Source: Streptomyces sp. HB132
GTDB taxonomy: Bacteria; Actinomycetota; Actinomycetes; Streptomycetales; Streptomycetaceae
DNA length: 64,000 nt
Direction: 5' to 3'
Assembly (NCBI RefSeq): GCF_016909575.1
Contig: NZ_JAFBGA010000001.1
Location: 744,001-808,000 of the forward strand
Under the pieces are notes generated by a model. That model saw nothing but the letters and a program-made list of their open reading frames with translations. It was not told where the DNA came from and did not search any database. The translations under genes and the position numbers were made by a program. Shown here piece after piece: positions 1-8,405 of this stretch; position 1 is the stretch's first letter; every line of letters begins with the position of its first letter.

Positions 1-275
1 TCGACCGTGCGGCCGCGGTACTCCGTCGCCGCGCTGACCCGCAGGACCGTGCTGTCCGACTTCGGGACCTCGGCGTTGCGCGACGCCGAGACCTCGCCAC
101 GGGCCCGGTCACGCGAGGAACGCTCGTCGAGCAGATGCGGCACGGACGCGGCGGCCAGCAGCAGTGCGACGCCCAGTCCCACCCCGACAGCGGTGAGCGC
201 GGTCCGTGCCCAGCCCTCGCGTCCGCCCGCGGCGGCGAAGCGTATGCCGAGGCCGAGGTCACGCAGCCAGGTCAT
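1..275 (-). CDS. FtsX-type ABC transporter permease, N-terminal part (runs off the window)
   Basis: Partial gene: the N-terminal 91 codons are inside the window and the rest lies to the left. The product begins MTWLRDLGLGIRFAAAGG and has one hydrophobic helix (about residues 27-43, VGVGLGVALLLAAAS) followed by an extracytoplasmic stretch, which is the layout of MacB/FtsX-type permeases. Its ATG overlaps the stop of the ATP-binding gene (ATGA at 272-275), so the two are translationally coupled. With that ATPase and the PadR regulator it forms a three-gene leftward operon, probably a drug or peptide exporter. The substrate cannot be told from the sequence. Confidence 0.8.
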   Translation of the reverse strand, partial: MTWLRDLGLGIRFAAAGGREGWARTALTAVGVGLGVALLLAAASVPHLLDERSSRDRARGEVSASRNAEVPKSDSTVLRVSAATEYRGRTV

Positions 276-958
276 ACGACGTACTCCAGATCACGGCAGC
301 GGCCGTCGCGCACGACGATGTCGCGGTCCGAGTACGCGGCGACGCGCGCCTCGTGGGTCACGAGCACGACGGCCGTACCGGCGGTGCGGGCGGACTCCGT
401 GAGCAGTTCCATGACCCGCTCGCCGTTGAGGGAGTCCAGCGCGCCCGTCGGCTCGTCGGCGAAGACCACCTTGGGGGAGGCGACCAGGGCGCGGGCCACG
501 GCCACGCGCTGGACCTGACCGCCGGACACCTGGCCGGGGCGCTGGGCCGCGAGGGTCTCGACCTCCAGGCGCTCCAACCACTCCAGGGCGGTGCGTTCGG
601 CCTCCTTCCGCCTGACGCCGTTGAGGCGGAGTGGCAGGGCGACGTTCTCCACACAGGTCAGCTCGGGGACGAGCTGGCCGAACTGGAAGACGAAACCGAA
701 GTCGCCGCGGCGCAGCGCGCTGCGTTCGGCGTCCGGCATCGCGGACAGCTCGCGGCCGCCGTAGGTCACGGTGCCGGAGTCGGGGGTGACGATCCCGGCG
801 AGGCAGTGCAGCAGGGTCGACTTGCCGGAGCCGGACGGGCCCATGACGGCGACGACCTCGCCGGGGTGGACGGAGAACGAGGCTCCGTCGAGTGCGGGCG
901 TCGAGCCGTACGTCTTGTGGAGGTCGTGGGCGGCGAGCAGGGAGCCTGCGGGGGTCAC
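272..958 (-). CDS. ABC transporter ATP-binding protein (LolD/MacB type)
   Basis: 228-aa ATPase energising the FtsX-type permease encoded immediately downstream. Visible motifs in order: Walker A GPSGSGKST near residue 40, a Q-loop region FGFVFQFGQLVPELT, the ABC signature SGGQVQRVA, Walker B VVFADEPTGALDS and the switch histidine in VTHEARV. The length and the DEPTGALDS motif fit the LolD/MacB/FtsE subfamily. I chose the GTG at 958 (V-TPAGSLLAAHDLHKTYG) because it overlaps the PadR stop codon (GTGA). The open frame continues upstream through the PadR gene, but only as a shadow. Expression is expected to follow the PadR regulator. Confidence 0.93.
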   Translation of the reverse strand: MTPAGSLLAAHDLHKTYGSTPALDGASFSVHPGEVVAVMGPSGSGKSTLLHCLAGIVTPDSGTVTYGGRELSAMPDAERSALRRGDFGFVFQFGQLVPELTCVENVALPLRLNGVRRKEAERTALEWLERLEVETLAAQRPGQVSGGQVQRVAVARALVASPKVVFADEPTGALDSLNGERVMELLTESARTAGTAVVLVTHEARVAAYSDRDIVVRDGRCRDLEYVV

Positions 959-1479
959 GGGGCGATCACCTCGGCGAGCCGGCCGAGGCGTGCGGAGGTC
1001 AGTTCCAGCCACCGCAGGTCGGCTTCGAGGTGGAAGAGCGCGTGGTCGCAGATCAGCTGGTCGGCGAGATCGCCCTTGCGCTTGCGGTCGGTGAGGATGC
1101 GCATCAGGCGCAGGTGCTCGGAGCGCTGGGCGTCCAGCAGGTCGGCGGCGTCGCGGCCGGTGAGCAGGGCCAGGACGACCTTGGTGTACAGGGTCGACTG
1201 GAGGTACGGCTCCGGCTTCTCGGGCTGTGCGAGCCAGGCGGCGACGTCGGTGATGCCGGCGTCGGTGATGGCGTACCGCTTGCGTTCGGGGCCGCCGTCC
1301 GTCTCGACCCCGTCGACCTCGACGAGTCCGTTCTTCAGCAGGCGGGACATGGTCGCGTAGACCTGGCCGTAGTGCAGGGGGCGATCGTGACCGAACTTCT
1401 CGTCGAATGCCCGCTTGAGGTCGTAGCCGTGGCGGGGGCCGGACTCCAGGAGCCCGAGGAGGGTATGACCGATTGACAT
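955..1479 (-). CDS. PadR-family transcriptional regulator
   Basis: 174-aa PadR-like winged-helix repressor. The N-terminal domain reads MSIGHTLLGLLESGPRHGYDLKRAF, the characteristic start of the family, followed by the wing (GLVEVDGVETDGGPERKRYAI). The C-terminal helical dimerisation part contains WLAQPEKPEPYLQSTLYTK and ends near VIAP. The gene is first in an operon with the ABC ATPase (4-bp overlap) and permease, the usual arrangement for a PadR repressor that controls its own efflux pump in response to a drug or cell-envelope agent. An ATG further upstream (1569) is in frame, but the PadR family start and the operator-like repeats just upstream favour 1479. The ligand is unknown. Confidence 0.92.
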   Translation of the reverse strand: MSIGHTLLGLLESGPRHGYDLKRAFDEKFGHDRPLHYGQVYATMSRLLKNGLVEVDGVETDGGPERKRYAITDAGITDVAAWLAQPEKPEPYLQSTLYTKVVLALLTGRDAADLLDAQRSEHLRLMRILTDRKRKGDLADQLICDHALFHLEADLRWLELTSARLGRLAEVIAP

Positions 1480-1488
1480 GCGGCGCAC

Positions 1489-1520
1489 TGTACACGCTGT
1501 GTATACCTCGCATGTATACG
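1489..1520. promoter_or_regulatory. Candidate PadR operator
   Basis: Directly upstream of the PadR start lie three short palindromes: TGTACA (1489-1494), GTATAC (1501-1506) and GTATAC (1514-1519). The two GTATAC copies are 13 bp apart. PadR regulators commonly bind ATGTAT/ATACAT-like palindromes in their own promoters, so this is probably the autoregulatory operator. Binding is inferred, not shown. Confidence 0.6.
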
Positions 1521-1544
1521 GGCCCCGGGTGCTGGGACCGCTCA

Positions 1545-1575
1545 TGGGGGGTGGGCCTTCGGGGCCCACCCCCCA
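1545..1575 (-). terminator. Hairpin downstream of the SPFH/RHH gene pair
   Basis: Perfect 13-bp inverted repeat (arms 1545-1557 and 1563-1575, loop TTCGG). It starts four bases past the stop of the ribbon-helix-helix gene and lies just before the PadR operator region. It probably ends the SPFH-RHH transcript. There is no T-tract, as is usual in Streptomyces. Confidence 0.65.
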
Positions 1576-1578
1576 CGC

Positions 1579-1854
1579 TCACTCCGCCGGCTCGGGCGGC
1601 TCGGGCGGCTCCGGCGGGGCCTTCGGCGGCCGTCCCCGGCGGGGGATCGGGGCCGCGCCGCCCGGGAGGCGGCCCGCCTCCCCCAGGGCCCGCCGCAGCA
1701 GGAACTCGATCTGCGCGTTCGCGCTGCGCAGCTCGTCCGAGGCCCACCGGGCCAGCGCGTCGTGCACCGCGGGATCCAGCCGCAGCAGCATCTGCTTGCG
1801 TGCGGGGCCGCGCCGGGGTGTCCGGCCGGGGGGAGGGGCCGCGTCGTCGGTCAC
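1579..1854 (-). CDS. Small ribbon-helix-helix-like protein
   Basis: 91-aa basic protein. The central part (QMLLRLDPAVHDALARWA, then DELRSANAQIEFLLRRAL) looks like a ribbon-helix-helix (Arc/CopG-type) DNA-binding fold: a beta strand, helix, turn and helix that would pair as a dimer. It is flanked by a basic N-terminal tail and a proline-rich C-terminus (PPEPPEPPEPAE). The GTG start at 1854 overlaps the stop of the SPFH gene (GTGA), so the two are coupled. This pairing suggests a regulator or accessory of the SPFH protein. No toxin partner is visible, so it is not called an antitoxin. Confidence 0.75.
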   Translation of the reverse strand: MTDDAAPPPGRTPRRGPARKQMLLRLDPAVHDALARWASDELRSANAQIEFLLRRALGEAGRLPGGAAPIPRRGRPPKAPPEPPEPPEPAE

Positions 1855-2822
1855 TGGTAGAGCGTGCCCGTGTTCAGGACCGGCTGCGCGGCACGGTCAC
1901 CGCACAGAACCACCATCAGGTTGCTGACCATGGCCGCCTTGCGTTCCGAGTCGAGCTCGACGATGTCCTGCTCCGCGATCCGGGTCAGCGCCATCTCGAC
2001 CATGCCCACCGCGCCCTCGACGATCTGCTGGCGAGCCGCGACGACCGCCCCCGCCTGCTGTCGCTGGAGCATCGCCGAGGCGATCTCGGGCGCGTACGCG
2101 AGGTGGCTGAAGCGGGACTCGATGATGCGCACGCCTGCCGCCTGGACCCGTGCGGTGAGCTCGACCGCGAGCTTCTCGGTGATCTCCTCGGCGTTGCCGC
2201 GCAGGGAGAGCCCGCCCTCCTCGTGGGCGTCGTAGGGGTACTCGATCGCGATGTGCCGGACGGCCGCCTCGGTCTGGGTGGCGACGAACTCCAGGAAGTC
2301 GTCCACCTCGAAGAGTGCCTGCGCGGTGTCCTCGACCTTCCAGACGACGATCGCCGCGAGCTCGATCGGGTTGCCGTAGGCGTCGTTGACCTTCAGGACG
2401 GCCGTCTCGTGGTTGCGGACCCGGGTGGAGATCTTGCGGCTGGACGTCAGCGGGTTGATCCAGCGCAGGCCGTCCGCCCGGATCGTGCCGACGTAGCGGC
2501 CGAAGAGCTGGATGACCCGTGCCTCGCCCGGAGCGACCATCTTCACACCGCTCATACAGAAGAAGGAGGCGATGGTGAGGAGCAGGCCGAGGACGAAGAG
2601 CGGGATGCCCGCGCCGTTGTGGCCGTTGGAGCCGAGGACGCCCCCCACGATGCACAGGGCCACGCCGAGGAAGACCCCGACGACGGTCAGCAGCAGACCG
2701 AGCCCGCCGGGGATGGAATGGGCGGTCGTCTCCCTGACCTGGGGTGCGGGCATCTCCGGGGCGTCCGGTGTCAGGTCGGCGCCGGGGCCGGCCGTGGTGG
2801 GAAGGTCGTGCGGTGCGGACAT
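1851..2822 (-). CDS. SPFH/band-7 domain membrane protein (stomatin/prohibitin-like)
   Basis: 323-aa membrane-anchored SPFH protein. The N-terminus is acidic and disordered, followed by two hydrophobic helices (about residues 38-60, [18 protein letters not shown], and 70-90, [17 protein letters not shown]). The band-7 domain then begins at [21 protein letters not shown] and runs to the alanine/glutamine-rich helix [20 protein letters not shown]. Family members form oligomeric scaffolds in membrane microdomains and often help envelope-stress responses or proteases. The start at 2822 (MSAPHDLP) follows a GGGGGATCC ribosome-binding region; an in-frame upstream ATG at 2861 is less likely. The precise role here is unknown. 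Confidence 0.88.
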   Translation of the reverse strand: MSAPHDLPTTAGPGADLTPDAPEMPAPQVRETTAHSIPGGLGLLLTVVGVFLGVALCIVGGVLGSNGHNGAGIPLFVLGLLLTIASFFCMSGVKMVAPGEARVIQLFGRYVGTIRADGLRWINPLTSSRKISTRVRNHETAVLKVNDAYGNPIELAAIVVWKVEDTAQALFEVDDFLEFVATQTEAAVRHIAIEYPYDAHEEGGLSLRGNAEEITEKLAVELTARVQAAGVRIIESRFSHLAYAPEIASAMLQRQQAGAVVAARQQIVEGAVGMVEMALTRIAEQDIVELDSERKAAMVSNLMVVLCGDRAAQPVLNTGTLYQ

Positions 2823-2859
2823 GGATCCCCCGTTTCGTGCGGCATAGCGCCGCGCTAGC

Positions 2860-2875
2860 AATGTGATTACACATT
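2860..2875. promoter_or_regulatory. Perfect inverted repeat upstream of the SPFH gene
   Basis: AATGTG-ATTA-CACATT, a perfect 6+4+6 palindrome in an AT-rich pocket 38 bp before the SPFH start and about 170 bp before the divergent PBP gene. Position and symmetry suggest a repressor site. The RHH protein of the same operon is one candidate binder. Confidence 0.45.
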
Positions 2876-3044
2876 AACGTCTCTCGCAACCTTGTGCATC
2901 CCTCATGAGTCGGTTCCTTCGGGACCGGGTGCTGATTCTCACGCCCGGAAAAGACCGGATCGCTTGCCATTTGTCCGTGTGCGCAGTGTTAGCTGGCAGG
3001 TCTGACCGGAGTGGTACGAGCCGAAGAACAGGAGCACCACAGCG

Positions 3045-5273
3045 ATGGGTCGAGCGGATGCGCGGCGAGCCCAGGGGCGCGAAGCGCGCCGGGCCGGGAG
3101 CGGCGGCATACGCCGGCTCTTCACCTGGCGCAAGATACTGGGCACGTTCTTCGGACTCTGCCTGCTCGGAATGGGCGCCTTCGCGGCCCTCTACGTGTAC
3201 GTCGACGTGCCCGAGGCCAACGCCCAGGCCCAGAAGCAGAGCAACGTCTACAAGTACAGCGACGGCACGCTCCTGGCCCGGAGCAACTCCGACGTCAACC
3301 GGGAGATCGTCGACCTGGGCGTCGTGCCCAAGAGCGTCCAGCACGCCTTCGTCGCCGCCGAGAACAAGTCCTTCTACCGGGACCAGGGCGTCGACCTGAA
3401 GGGCACCGCGCGCGGTGTGATCAACACGCTCTCCGGCAAGGGCAAGCAGGGTGGCTCCACGATCACCCAGCAGTACGTGAAGAACTACTACCTCACGCAG
3501 GACCAGACGGTCACCCGCAAGCTCAAGGAACTGGTGATCTCGCTCAAGGTCGACCAGCGCACGAAGAAGGACGACATCCTCGCCGGCTACCTCAACACGG
3601 TGTACTACGGGCGCGGTGCGAGCGGAATCCAGGCGGCCGCACAGGCCTACTACGGCGTCGACGCCAAGGATCTCGACACCTCCCAGGGCGCCTATCTCGC
3701 GGCCCTGCTCCAGGCCCCCAGCCAGTACGACTGGGCGGTCGCCTCGGCGTCCGGCAAGAAGCTGGTCAAGGAACGCTGGGCCTACACGCTGAACAACATG
3801 GTCGACGAGGGCTGGCTCGACCGGGCCGAGCGGGACAAGATGACCTTCCCCGTCCCGGACGCGCCCAAGGCCGCCCCGGGCATGGACGGCCAGACCGGCT
3901 ACCTCGTCGAGGCCGCGAACGACGAGATGGAGCGGCAGGGCATCACCGAGGAGATGCGTGAGACCGGCGGCTGGACGGTCACGCTGAACATCGACAAGAA
4001 GCGGCAGAAGCAGCTCGAGAAGTCGGTCGACCGGCAACTGGAGAACCAGCTCGACCGGGAGAAGAGCAAGGTCGACGCGACCGTCCAGGCCGGCGCCACC
4101 TCGGTGGATCCGAAGACCGGGAAGGTCGTCGCGCTGTACGGCGGTGTCGGCGCGACCGAGCACTACATATCCAACGCGACCCGCCAGGACTACCAGCCGG
4201 CCTCCACCTTCAAGCCGCTGGTCCTCGCCTCCGCGCTGGAGAACGGGGCGAAGACCCAGAACGGCGACCTGATCGGCCTCAACACGGTCTACGACGGCAC
4301 CAGCAAGCGCCCGGTCGTCGGCAGCGACACCCCGTTCGCCCCGCAGAACGAGGACGACATCAGCTACGACAGCCCGACGGTCCGGACGGCCATGGACAAG
4401 TCGATCAACGCGGTCTTCGCGCAGATGGTCGTCGACGTCACTCCGAGCGCCGTGAAGAAGACCGCGCTCGGCCTGGGCGTACCGGACAAGAACTTCCCCG
4501 AGCGCCCGGCGATCACGCTCGGCACCATGAACGCCTCGACGTGGGACATGGCCGGGGTGTACGCCACGCTGGACAACCACGGCAAGAAGGTCACCCCGAC
4601 CATCGTGAAGTCCGCCGTGCACCGCGACCGCACCATGGAACCGGTGGACGGTGTGGGCGGCCAGGTGATCAGCCGGGCGTCCGCCGACACCGTGACGAAG
4701 GCACTGACCGAGGTCGTCGACATCGGCTCCGGCCGCGAGGCCAACACCTCCGCCTACGACGCGGCGGGGAAGACGGGTACGTCCGAGAACAACAAGGCGG
4801 CCTGGTTCACGGCCTACACCCCGGAACTCACCACGGCGGTTGCCCTCTTCGGCGAGTCCACCCAGGAGGGCGGCGGCCAGGTCAGCCTCACCGGCACGGC
4901 CAACTCCGGCCGGGCCAACGGCGGCGGATTCCCCGCGAAGATCTGGGCGGACTACACCCTGGGCGCGCTCGGGGGAGGCTCGGACGCCACCTTCGACCTC
5001 CAGGGAGTCGAACGCGGTGAGACGGCCGTGACCGAGACCCCCTCGGCCACTCCGTCCGAGACCGAGGAACCGTCCGAGACGCCGAGCGAGGAGCCGACAC
5101 CATCCGAGACGCCGAGCGAGACGCCCAGCGAGGAGCCGACACCCTCCGAGACGCCGAGCGAGACGCCCACCTGGACGCCGAGCGGGACGCCCAGCACCAC
5201 GAAGGACCCCGAGGACGGAGGGGTCGAGCCGCCGGGTGAGCGGCCGGGCTCCGACACCTTGCCGGGACAGTAG
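3045..5273 (+). CDS. Bifunctional class A penicillin-binding protein (transglycosylase/transpeptidase)
   Basis: 742-aa peptidoglycan synthase. After a short basic cytoplasmic tail there is one membrane anchor (about residues 30-53). The glycosyltransferase domain follows, with the catalytic Glu106 in AAENKSFYRDQGV and the motifs GGSTITQQYVKN and ILAGYLNTVYYGRGASGIQ. The transpeptidase domain has all three active-site motifs: S387-TFK, S453-IN and K576-TG. The last 80 residues are a Ser/Glu/Thr/Pro repeat (PSETPSEEPT units) typical of extracellular linkers. It makes and crosslinks glycan strands on the outer face of the membrane. An AGGAG ribosome-binding site precedes the ATG. The gene is monocistronic, with a hairpin right after the stop. 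Confidence 0.95.
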   Translation: MGRADARRAQGREARRAGSGGIRRLFTWRKILGTFFGLCLLGMGAFAALYVYVDVPEANAQAQKQSNVYKYSDGTLLARSNSDVNREIVDLGVVPKSVQHAFVAAENKSFYRDQGVDLKGTARGVINTLSGKGKQGGSTITQQYVKNYYLTQDQTVTRKLKELVISLKVDQRTKKDDILAGYLNTVYYGRGASGIQAAAQAYYGVDAKDLDTSQGAYLAALLQAPSQYDWAVASASGKKLVKERWAYTLNNMVDEGWLDRAERDKMTFPVPDAPKAAPGMDGQTGYLVEAANDEMERQGITEEMRETGGWTVTLNIDKKRQKQLEKSVDRQLENQLDREKSKVDATVQAGATSVDPKTGKVVALYGGVGATEHYISNATRQDYQPASTFKPLVLASALENGAKTQNGDLIGLNTVYDGTSKRPVVGSDTPFAPQNEDDISYDSPTVRTAMDKSINAVFAQMVVDVTPSAVKKTALGLGVPDKNFPERPAITLGTMNASTWDMAGVYATLDNHGKKVTPTIVKSAVHRDRTMEPVDGVGGQVISRASADTVTKALTEVVDIGSGREANTSAYDAAGKTGTSENNKAAWFTAYTPELTTAVALFGESTQEGGGQVSLTGTANSGRANGGGFPAKIWADYTLGALGGGSDATFDLQGVERGETAVTETPSATPSETEEPSETPSEEPTPSETPSETPSEEPTPSETPSETPTWTPSGTPSTTKDPEDGGVEPPGERPGSDTLPGQ

Positions 5274-5276
5274 CTG

Positions 5277-5318
5277 CACGTGAGGGGCGGGTGCCGGCCG
5301 GCACCCGCCCCTCACGTG
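5277..5318. terminator. Perfect 42-bp palindrome, bidirectional terminator
   Basis: 21-bp perfect arms (5277-5297 and 5298-5318) with no spacer, located between the convergent ends of the PBP gene and the phosphatase gene. It would serve as terminator for both transcripts. Confidence 0.8.
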
Positions 5319-5337
5319 TGTGCGTCCGTCGGCACCC

Positions 5338-7254
5338 TCAGGGGGTGGCCATCTCGAACCAGACCACCTTGCCCGTCGACAGCCGGGTCGCCCCCCACCG
5401 CCGGGCCAGCCGGTTGACCAGGAACAGCCCGCGGCCGCCCTCGTCCGTCTCCCGGGCACGCCGCTGCCGGGGCAACTGCGGAGCGTCGTCGCCGACCTCG
5501 CAGCGCAGGATGTCCGTGCGCAGCAGCCGCAGCGTCACCGGACGCTCCGCATAGCGCACCGCGTTGGTCACCACCTCGCTGACCAGCAGCTCCACCTCGT
5601 CCGAGAGGTCGTCCAGACCCCACCGGCTCAGCGCCCTGCGGGCCAGCCTGCGGGCCCGGCCCGGCGCCGCGTCCTCCGGTTCCAGCGACCAGTACGCGAC
5701 ATCGCTCGGCGCGATCCCGTCGAACCGGGCGGCCAACAGGGCGATGTCGTCGTCCCGGTCGCCCGGACCGAGCATGTCCAGTACGTCGTCGCAGAGCGCT
5801 TCCAGCGGCGGCGAATGGTCCGGCCCGGTCAGCTGGGCGGTGGCGGCGAGCCGCTCCCGCAGGATCTCGATGCCCGTCCAGACATCCCGTATCCGGGACT
5901 CGACCAGGCCGTCCGTGTACAGCAGCAGCGTGGCCCCGGCCGGAGCGTCCAGCTCGACGGCCTCGAAATCGACCCCGCCGACCCCGATCGGCGCACCCGG
6001 CGGGACCCGCAGCACCTCGGCCCGGCCGCCCAGGTGGAGCAGCACGGGCGGCGGGTGGCCCGCGTTGGCGATGGTGATGCGGTGGGCGACGGGGTCGTAC
6101 ACCGCGTACATGCAGGTCGCCATGCGATCGCTGCCGAGCCGCTGGGCCTGCTCGTCCAGGTGGTGCAGGACCTCCTGAGGGGGCAGGTCGAGGCCGGCCA
6201 GGGTCTGCGCGGTGGTCCGCAGCTGACCCATGATCGCCGCGGACGTCATGGAGTGGCCCATCACGTCGCCGACGACCAGGGCGACCCTGCTGCCGGGCAG
6301 CGGGATCGCGTCGTACCAGTCCCCTCCCACCCGGGCCGTCTCGGCGGCCGGGAGGTAGCGCGACGCAAGGCGCACGCCGGTGGGCTGGGGCAGTGAGTCG
6401 GGCAGCATCGTGCGCTGGAGCTCGTCGGCGATGTACGCCTCACGGCCGTACAGCACGGCCTTGTCGATGCCGAGCGCCGTGTGCGTGGCCAGCTGGGCGG
6501 CGACCAGGAGATCGTTCGCCTCGAACGGCGGACGCTCCGGGCCGCGCAGGAAGACGGCGGCGCCGATCACCCGGCGGCGGCCGCGCAACGGGGCCAGGAT
6601 GGCGCGGTGCCCGGTCGGCACCGTCCGGCCGGCCCCCAGCAGCTCGGGCAGGGCGACACGCGCCGCCGCGGAGTCACCGAAGACGGGCCGCACCCCGCGC
6701 AGCACCTCGTCGAGCGCCCCGCCCGACTGGATCTCGCACAGGTCGGCGGCGGGCGGCAACCCGGCCTGCGAGTCGGTGACGGTCAGCCGCAGCCGCTCGC
6801 CGTCGGGCCCGCTCTCGCTCTCCTCGTCCGCCGTACGCAGCCTGTCGGTGCGCCGCAGCCGCAGCACGAAGGGGTTGACGGGCCGCTCGTCGCCCACCGG
6901 AAGCGGGTCGCGGAGGTAGACGAGTATGGCGTCGGAGAAGGTGGGGACACTCGCCCGGCACAGGCCCAGCACGATCTCGTCCAGGTCTATGCCCCGCGCG
7001 ATCCGGCGGGTGGCCGCACCGACGAAGCGCAGACGGTCCCCCTCGCGGCGGGTGACCGTCTGGGTGTCGGCGACGGGTGCGTCCGCCGCACCCGGTGCGG
7101 CGGGGGCCGGGCCCTTGGCGGTGTCCGGCACCGGGGAGGGGCCGGGGATCGCGGCGGCGCCCGGCTGCGCCTCCTGCTGCCGTGGCCGGGCGCGTTCCTG
7201 CGGCCGGGCGGCGAGAGGCTGCCGGCCTTCGTGGGAGGTGGGATGCTCCGTCAC
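5338..7254 (-). CDS. GAF - PP2C (SpoIIE/RsbU) phosphatase with C-terminal anti-sigma-type ATPase domain
   Basis: 638-aa signalling protein. A disordered Pro/Ala-rich N-terminus is followed by a GAF-like sensor (FVGAATRRIARGIDLDEIVLGL to ATHTALGIDKAVLYGRE). A PP2C/SpoIIE phosphatase domain comes next, with metal-site motifs GGDWYDAIPL and VVGDVMGH, NAGHPPPVLL, LLLYTDGLVES and GDRDDDIALLAARF. Last is a HATPase_c_2 domain (LLVSEVVTNAVRYA, ETDEGGRGLFLVNRLARRWG). Such proteins act in sigma-factor partner switching, dephosphorylating anti-anti-sigma factors and/or binding sigma factors. The GTG at 7254 is favoured because it begins the family-like VTEHPT tail; an in-frame ATG lies at 7341. The cognate partners are not in this window. 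Confidence 0.9.
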   Translation of the reverse strand: MTEHPTSHEGRQPLAARPQERARPRQQEAQPGAAAIPGPSPVPDTAKGPAPAAPGAADAPVADTQTVTRREGDRLRFVGAATRRIARGIDLDEIVLGLCRASVPTFSDAILVYLRDPLPVGDERPVNPFVLRLRRTDRLRTADEESESGPDGERLRLTVTDSQAGLPPAADLCEIQSGGALDEVLRGVRPVFGDSAAARVALPELLGAGRTVPTGHRAILAPLRGRRRVIGAAVFLRGPERPPFEANDLLVAAQLATHTALGIDKAVLYGREAYIADELQRTMLPDSLPQPTGVRLASRYLPAAETARVGGDWYDAIPLPGSRVALVVGDVMGHSMTSAAIMGQLRTTAQTLAGLDLPPQEVLHHLDEQAQRLGSDRMATCMYAVYDPVAHRITIANAGHPPPVLLHLGGRAEVLRVPPGAPIGVGGVDFEAVELDAPAGATLLLYTDGLVESRIRDVWTGIEILRERLAATAQLTGPDHSPPLEALCDDVLDMLGPGDRDDDIALLAARFDGIAPSDVAYWSLEPEDAAPGRARRLARRALSRWGLDDLSDEVELLVSEVVTNAVRYAERPVTLRLLRTDILRCEVGDDAPQLPRQRRARETDEGGRGLFLVNRLARRWGATRLSTGKVVWFEMATP

Positions 7255-7635
7255 GCGTGGGATTCCGTCCGTCCGGGCCGGTTGTATGAGGCGATCACCT
7301 CGTGGGGCGCCACTGTGCCCCGGCAAGAGCACCGAGAACAACGGCTGTCACCGGATGCCCTGGGAGAAGGGGCCGAAACCGTGCGCCCGCCAACGGGGCC
7401 GGTATGGGTCCTTCCGGTGGCTGGGCAGCGGACAGCGAGCACGTCTCCACCCCTCGTAGTGGTTCATGCGTCCGCACGGTTCACCCGGCTTCGTGGACCG
7501 TGTGACTCGCGCGATGCGTTCGGTGACTGGTGGTCAGTCCCTGGGCCGTTGACGCCGGTTGTGGCGCACGGGCCCGGCGGACCTGTTCATGGGGGGCGAT
7601 CCTACGGCCGCCCCCCTTGGGGTGCGTCAAGGGTC
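7255..7635. other. Intergenic region without a recognisable gene
   Basis: About 380 bp between the phosphatase start and the DUF402 gene end. It should contain the phosphatase promoter and the DUF402 terminator. No open frame here has a convincing start or codon bias of its own. The only structure noted is the hairpin at 7591-7616. Confidence 0.5.
7591..7616 (-). terminator. Hairpin downstream of the DUF402 gene
   Basis: Perfect 8-bp GC arms (7591-7598 and 7609-7616) with a 10-nt loop, 20 bp after the DUF402 stop on the minus strand. Probable terminator. Confidence 0.55.
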
Positions 7636-8361
7636 TCACGACGGCGTGGGGGCAGGGGTGCGGTCCCAGTCATCGGGCAGCGGCGGGACCTGCCACCGGG
7701 GGTCGGGCCGCCAGTGCTCCCAGCCGTCGCTGAACGGCGCGCCCCAGCCCCGGATCACCTCGACGGCCGCCAGACCCGCCTCGCGTACCCGCCGGGCGGT
7801 GGCCTCGTCCATCAGTCCGACCCGCTGCGCCTGCGCGAACTCGTCCTCGTCGAGCCACTCCCAGCTGTGGTCGGGACGCACCGAGATGTCGAGGAAGTGG
7901 TCCTGCGAATCGACCCCGCCCGACCAGCGTGAGTGGGGCTCCTCCAGGTTGACGTACCAGTTGCGGAAGAGCCAGCCGCGGTCCCAGAACAGCCAGACCG
8001 ACCAGGGGTCGCCCGGCCGGGCGAGCTTCAGCACACCCGAGCCGAACCACCGGGCGCGCACCGTCGTGCGGGGGCGTGTGTAGCGGGTGGCGAGCGGCTC
8101 GGCGTGCACCTGGGTGCCGTCGGCGAGGACCGGCTTCACGCACTCGGTGCCGGACGCCATCCACACCGCCAGCAGTTCCTCGGTGTCCTCGACGACGGTG
8201 ACCGGCCGGCAGATGTGGACCGAGCGGCCACCGTCACCGCTGCCGCCGGGCGTTCCGTTGTCCCGGTAGCGCCAGAGGATCCGGTCCCCCGGCGACCAGC
8301 GCACGCCGTCCCCCGCACCTGCCCCGGTGCCTGCTCCCGTACCCGCTTCCGTGGCTGTCAT
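7636..8361 (-). CDS. DUF402 domain protein (FomD-like)
   Basis: 241-aa cytoplasmic protein. The N-terminal 20 residues are a Gly/Ala/Thr repeat of low complexity, and the rest matches the DUF402 fold: WSPGDRILWRYRDNG, WMASGTECVKPV, then the conserved core FWDRGWLFRNWYVNLEEPHSR and DHFLDISVRPDHSWEWLDEDEF. Family members include FomD and nucleoside-diphosphate phosphatases with Asp/Glu metal ligands, and the DxxLD and WLDEDEF acidic residues are present. The true substrate is unknown. The ATG has a TAAGAT -10 box (8368-8373) only 6 nt upstream, so the mRNA is probably leaderless. Confidence 0.85.
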   Translation of the reverse strand: MTATEAGTGAGTGAGAGDGVRWSPGDRILWRYRDNGTPGGSGDGGRSVHICRPVTVVEDTEELLAVWMASGTECVKPVLADGTQVHAEPLATRYTRPRTTVRARWFGSGVLKLARPGDPWSVWLFWDRGWLFRNWYVNLEEPHSRWSGGVDSQDHFLDISVRPDHSWEWLDEDEFAQAQRVGLMDEATARRVREAGLAAVEVIRGWGAPFSDGWEHWRPDPRWQVPPLPDDWDRTPAPTPS

Positions 8362-8367
8362 GGAGAG

Positions 8368-8373
8368 ATCTTA
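8368..8373 (-). promoter_or_regulatory. -10 box of a leaderless promoter (DUF402 gene)
   Basis: TAAGAT on the minus strand, with CTCTCC (6 nt) between it and the ATG at 8361. The spacing places +1 on or next to the start codon. Confidence 0.6.
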
Positions 8374-8405
8374 GAGAGGTGCCCGCCGGCATGGTGCGTT
8401 ACGCG

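Noticed and set aside
2874..5459. Long minus-strand frame (861 codons) opposite the PBP gene
   Set aside because: Composition is Val/Leu/Arg/Gly-rich without motifs, and the + strand carries a complete class A PBP with all active-site motifs.
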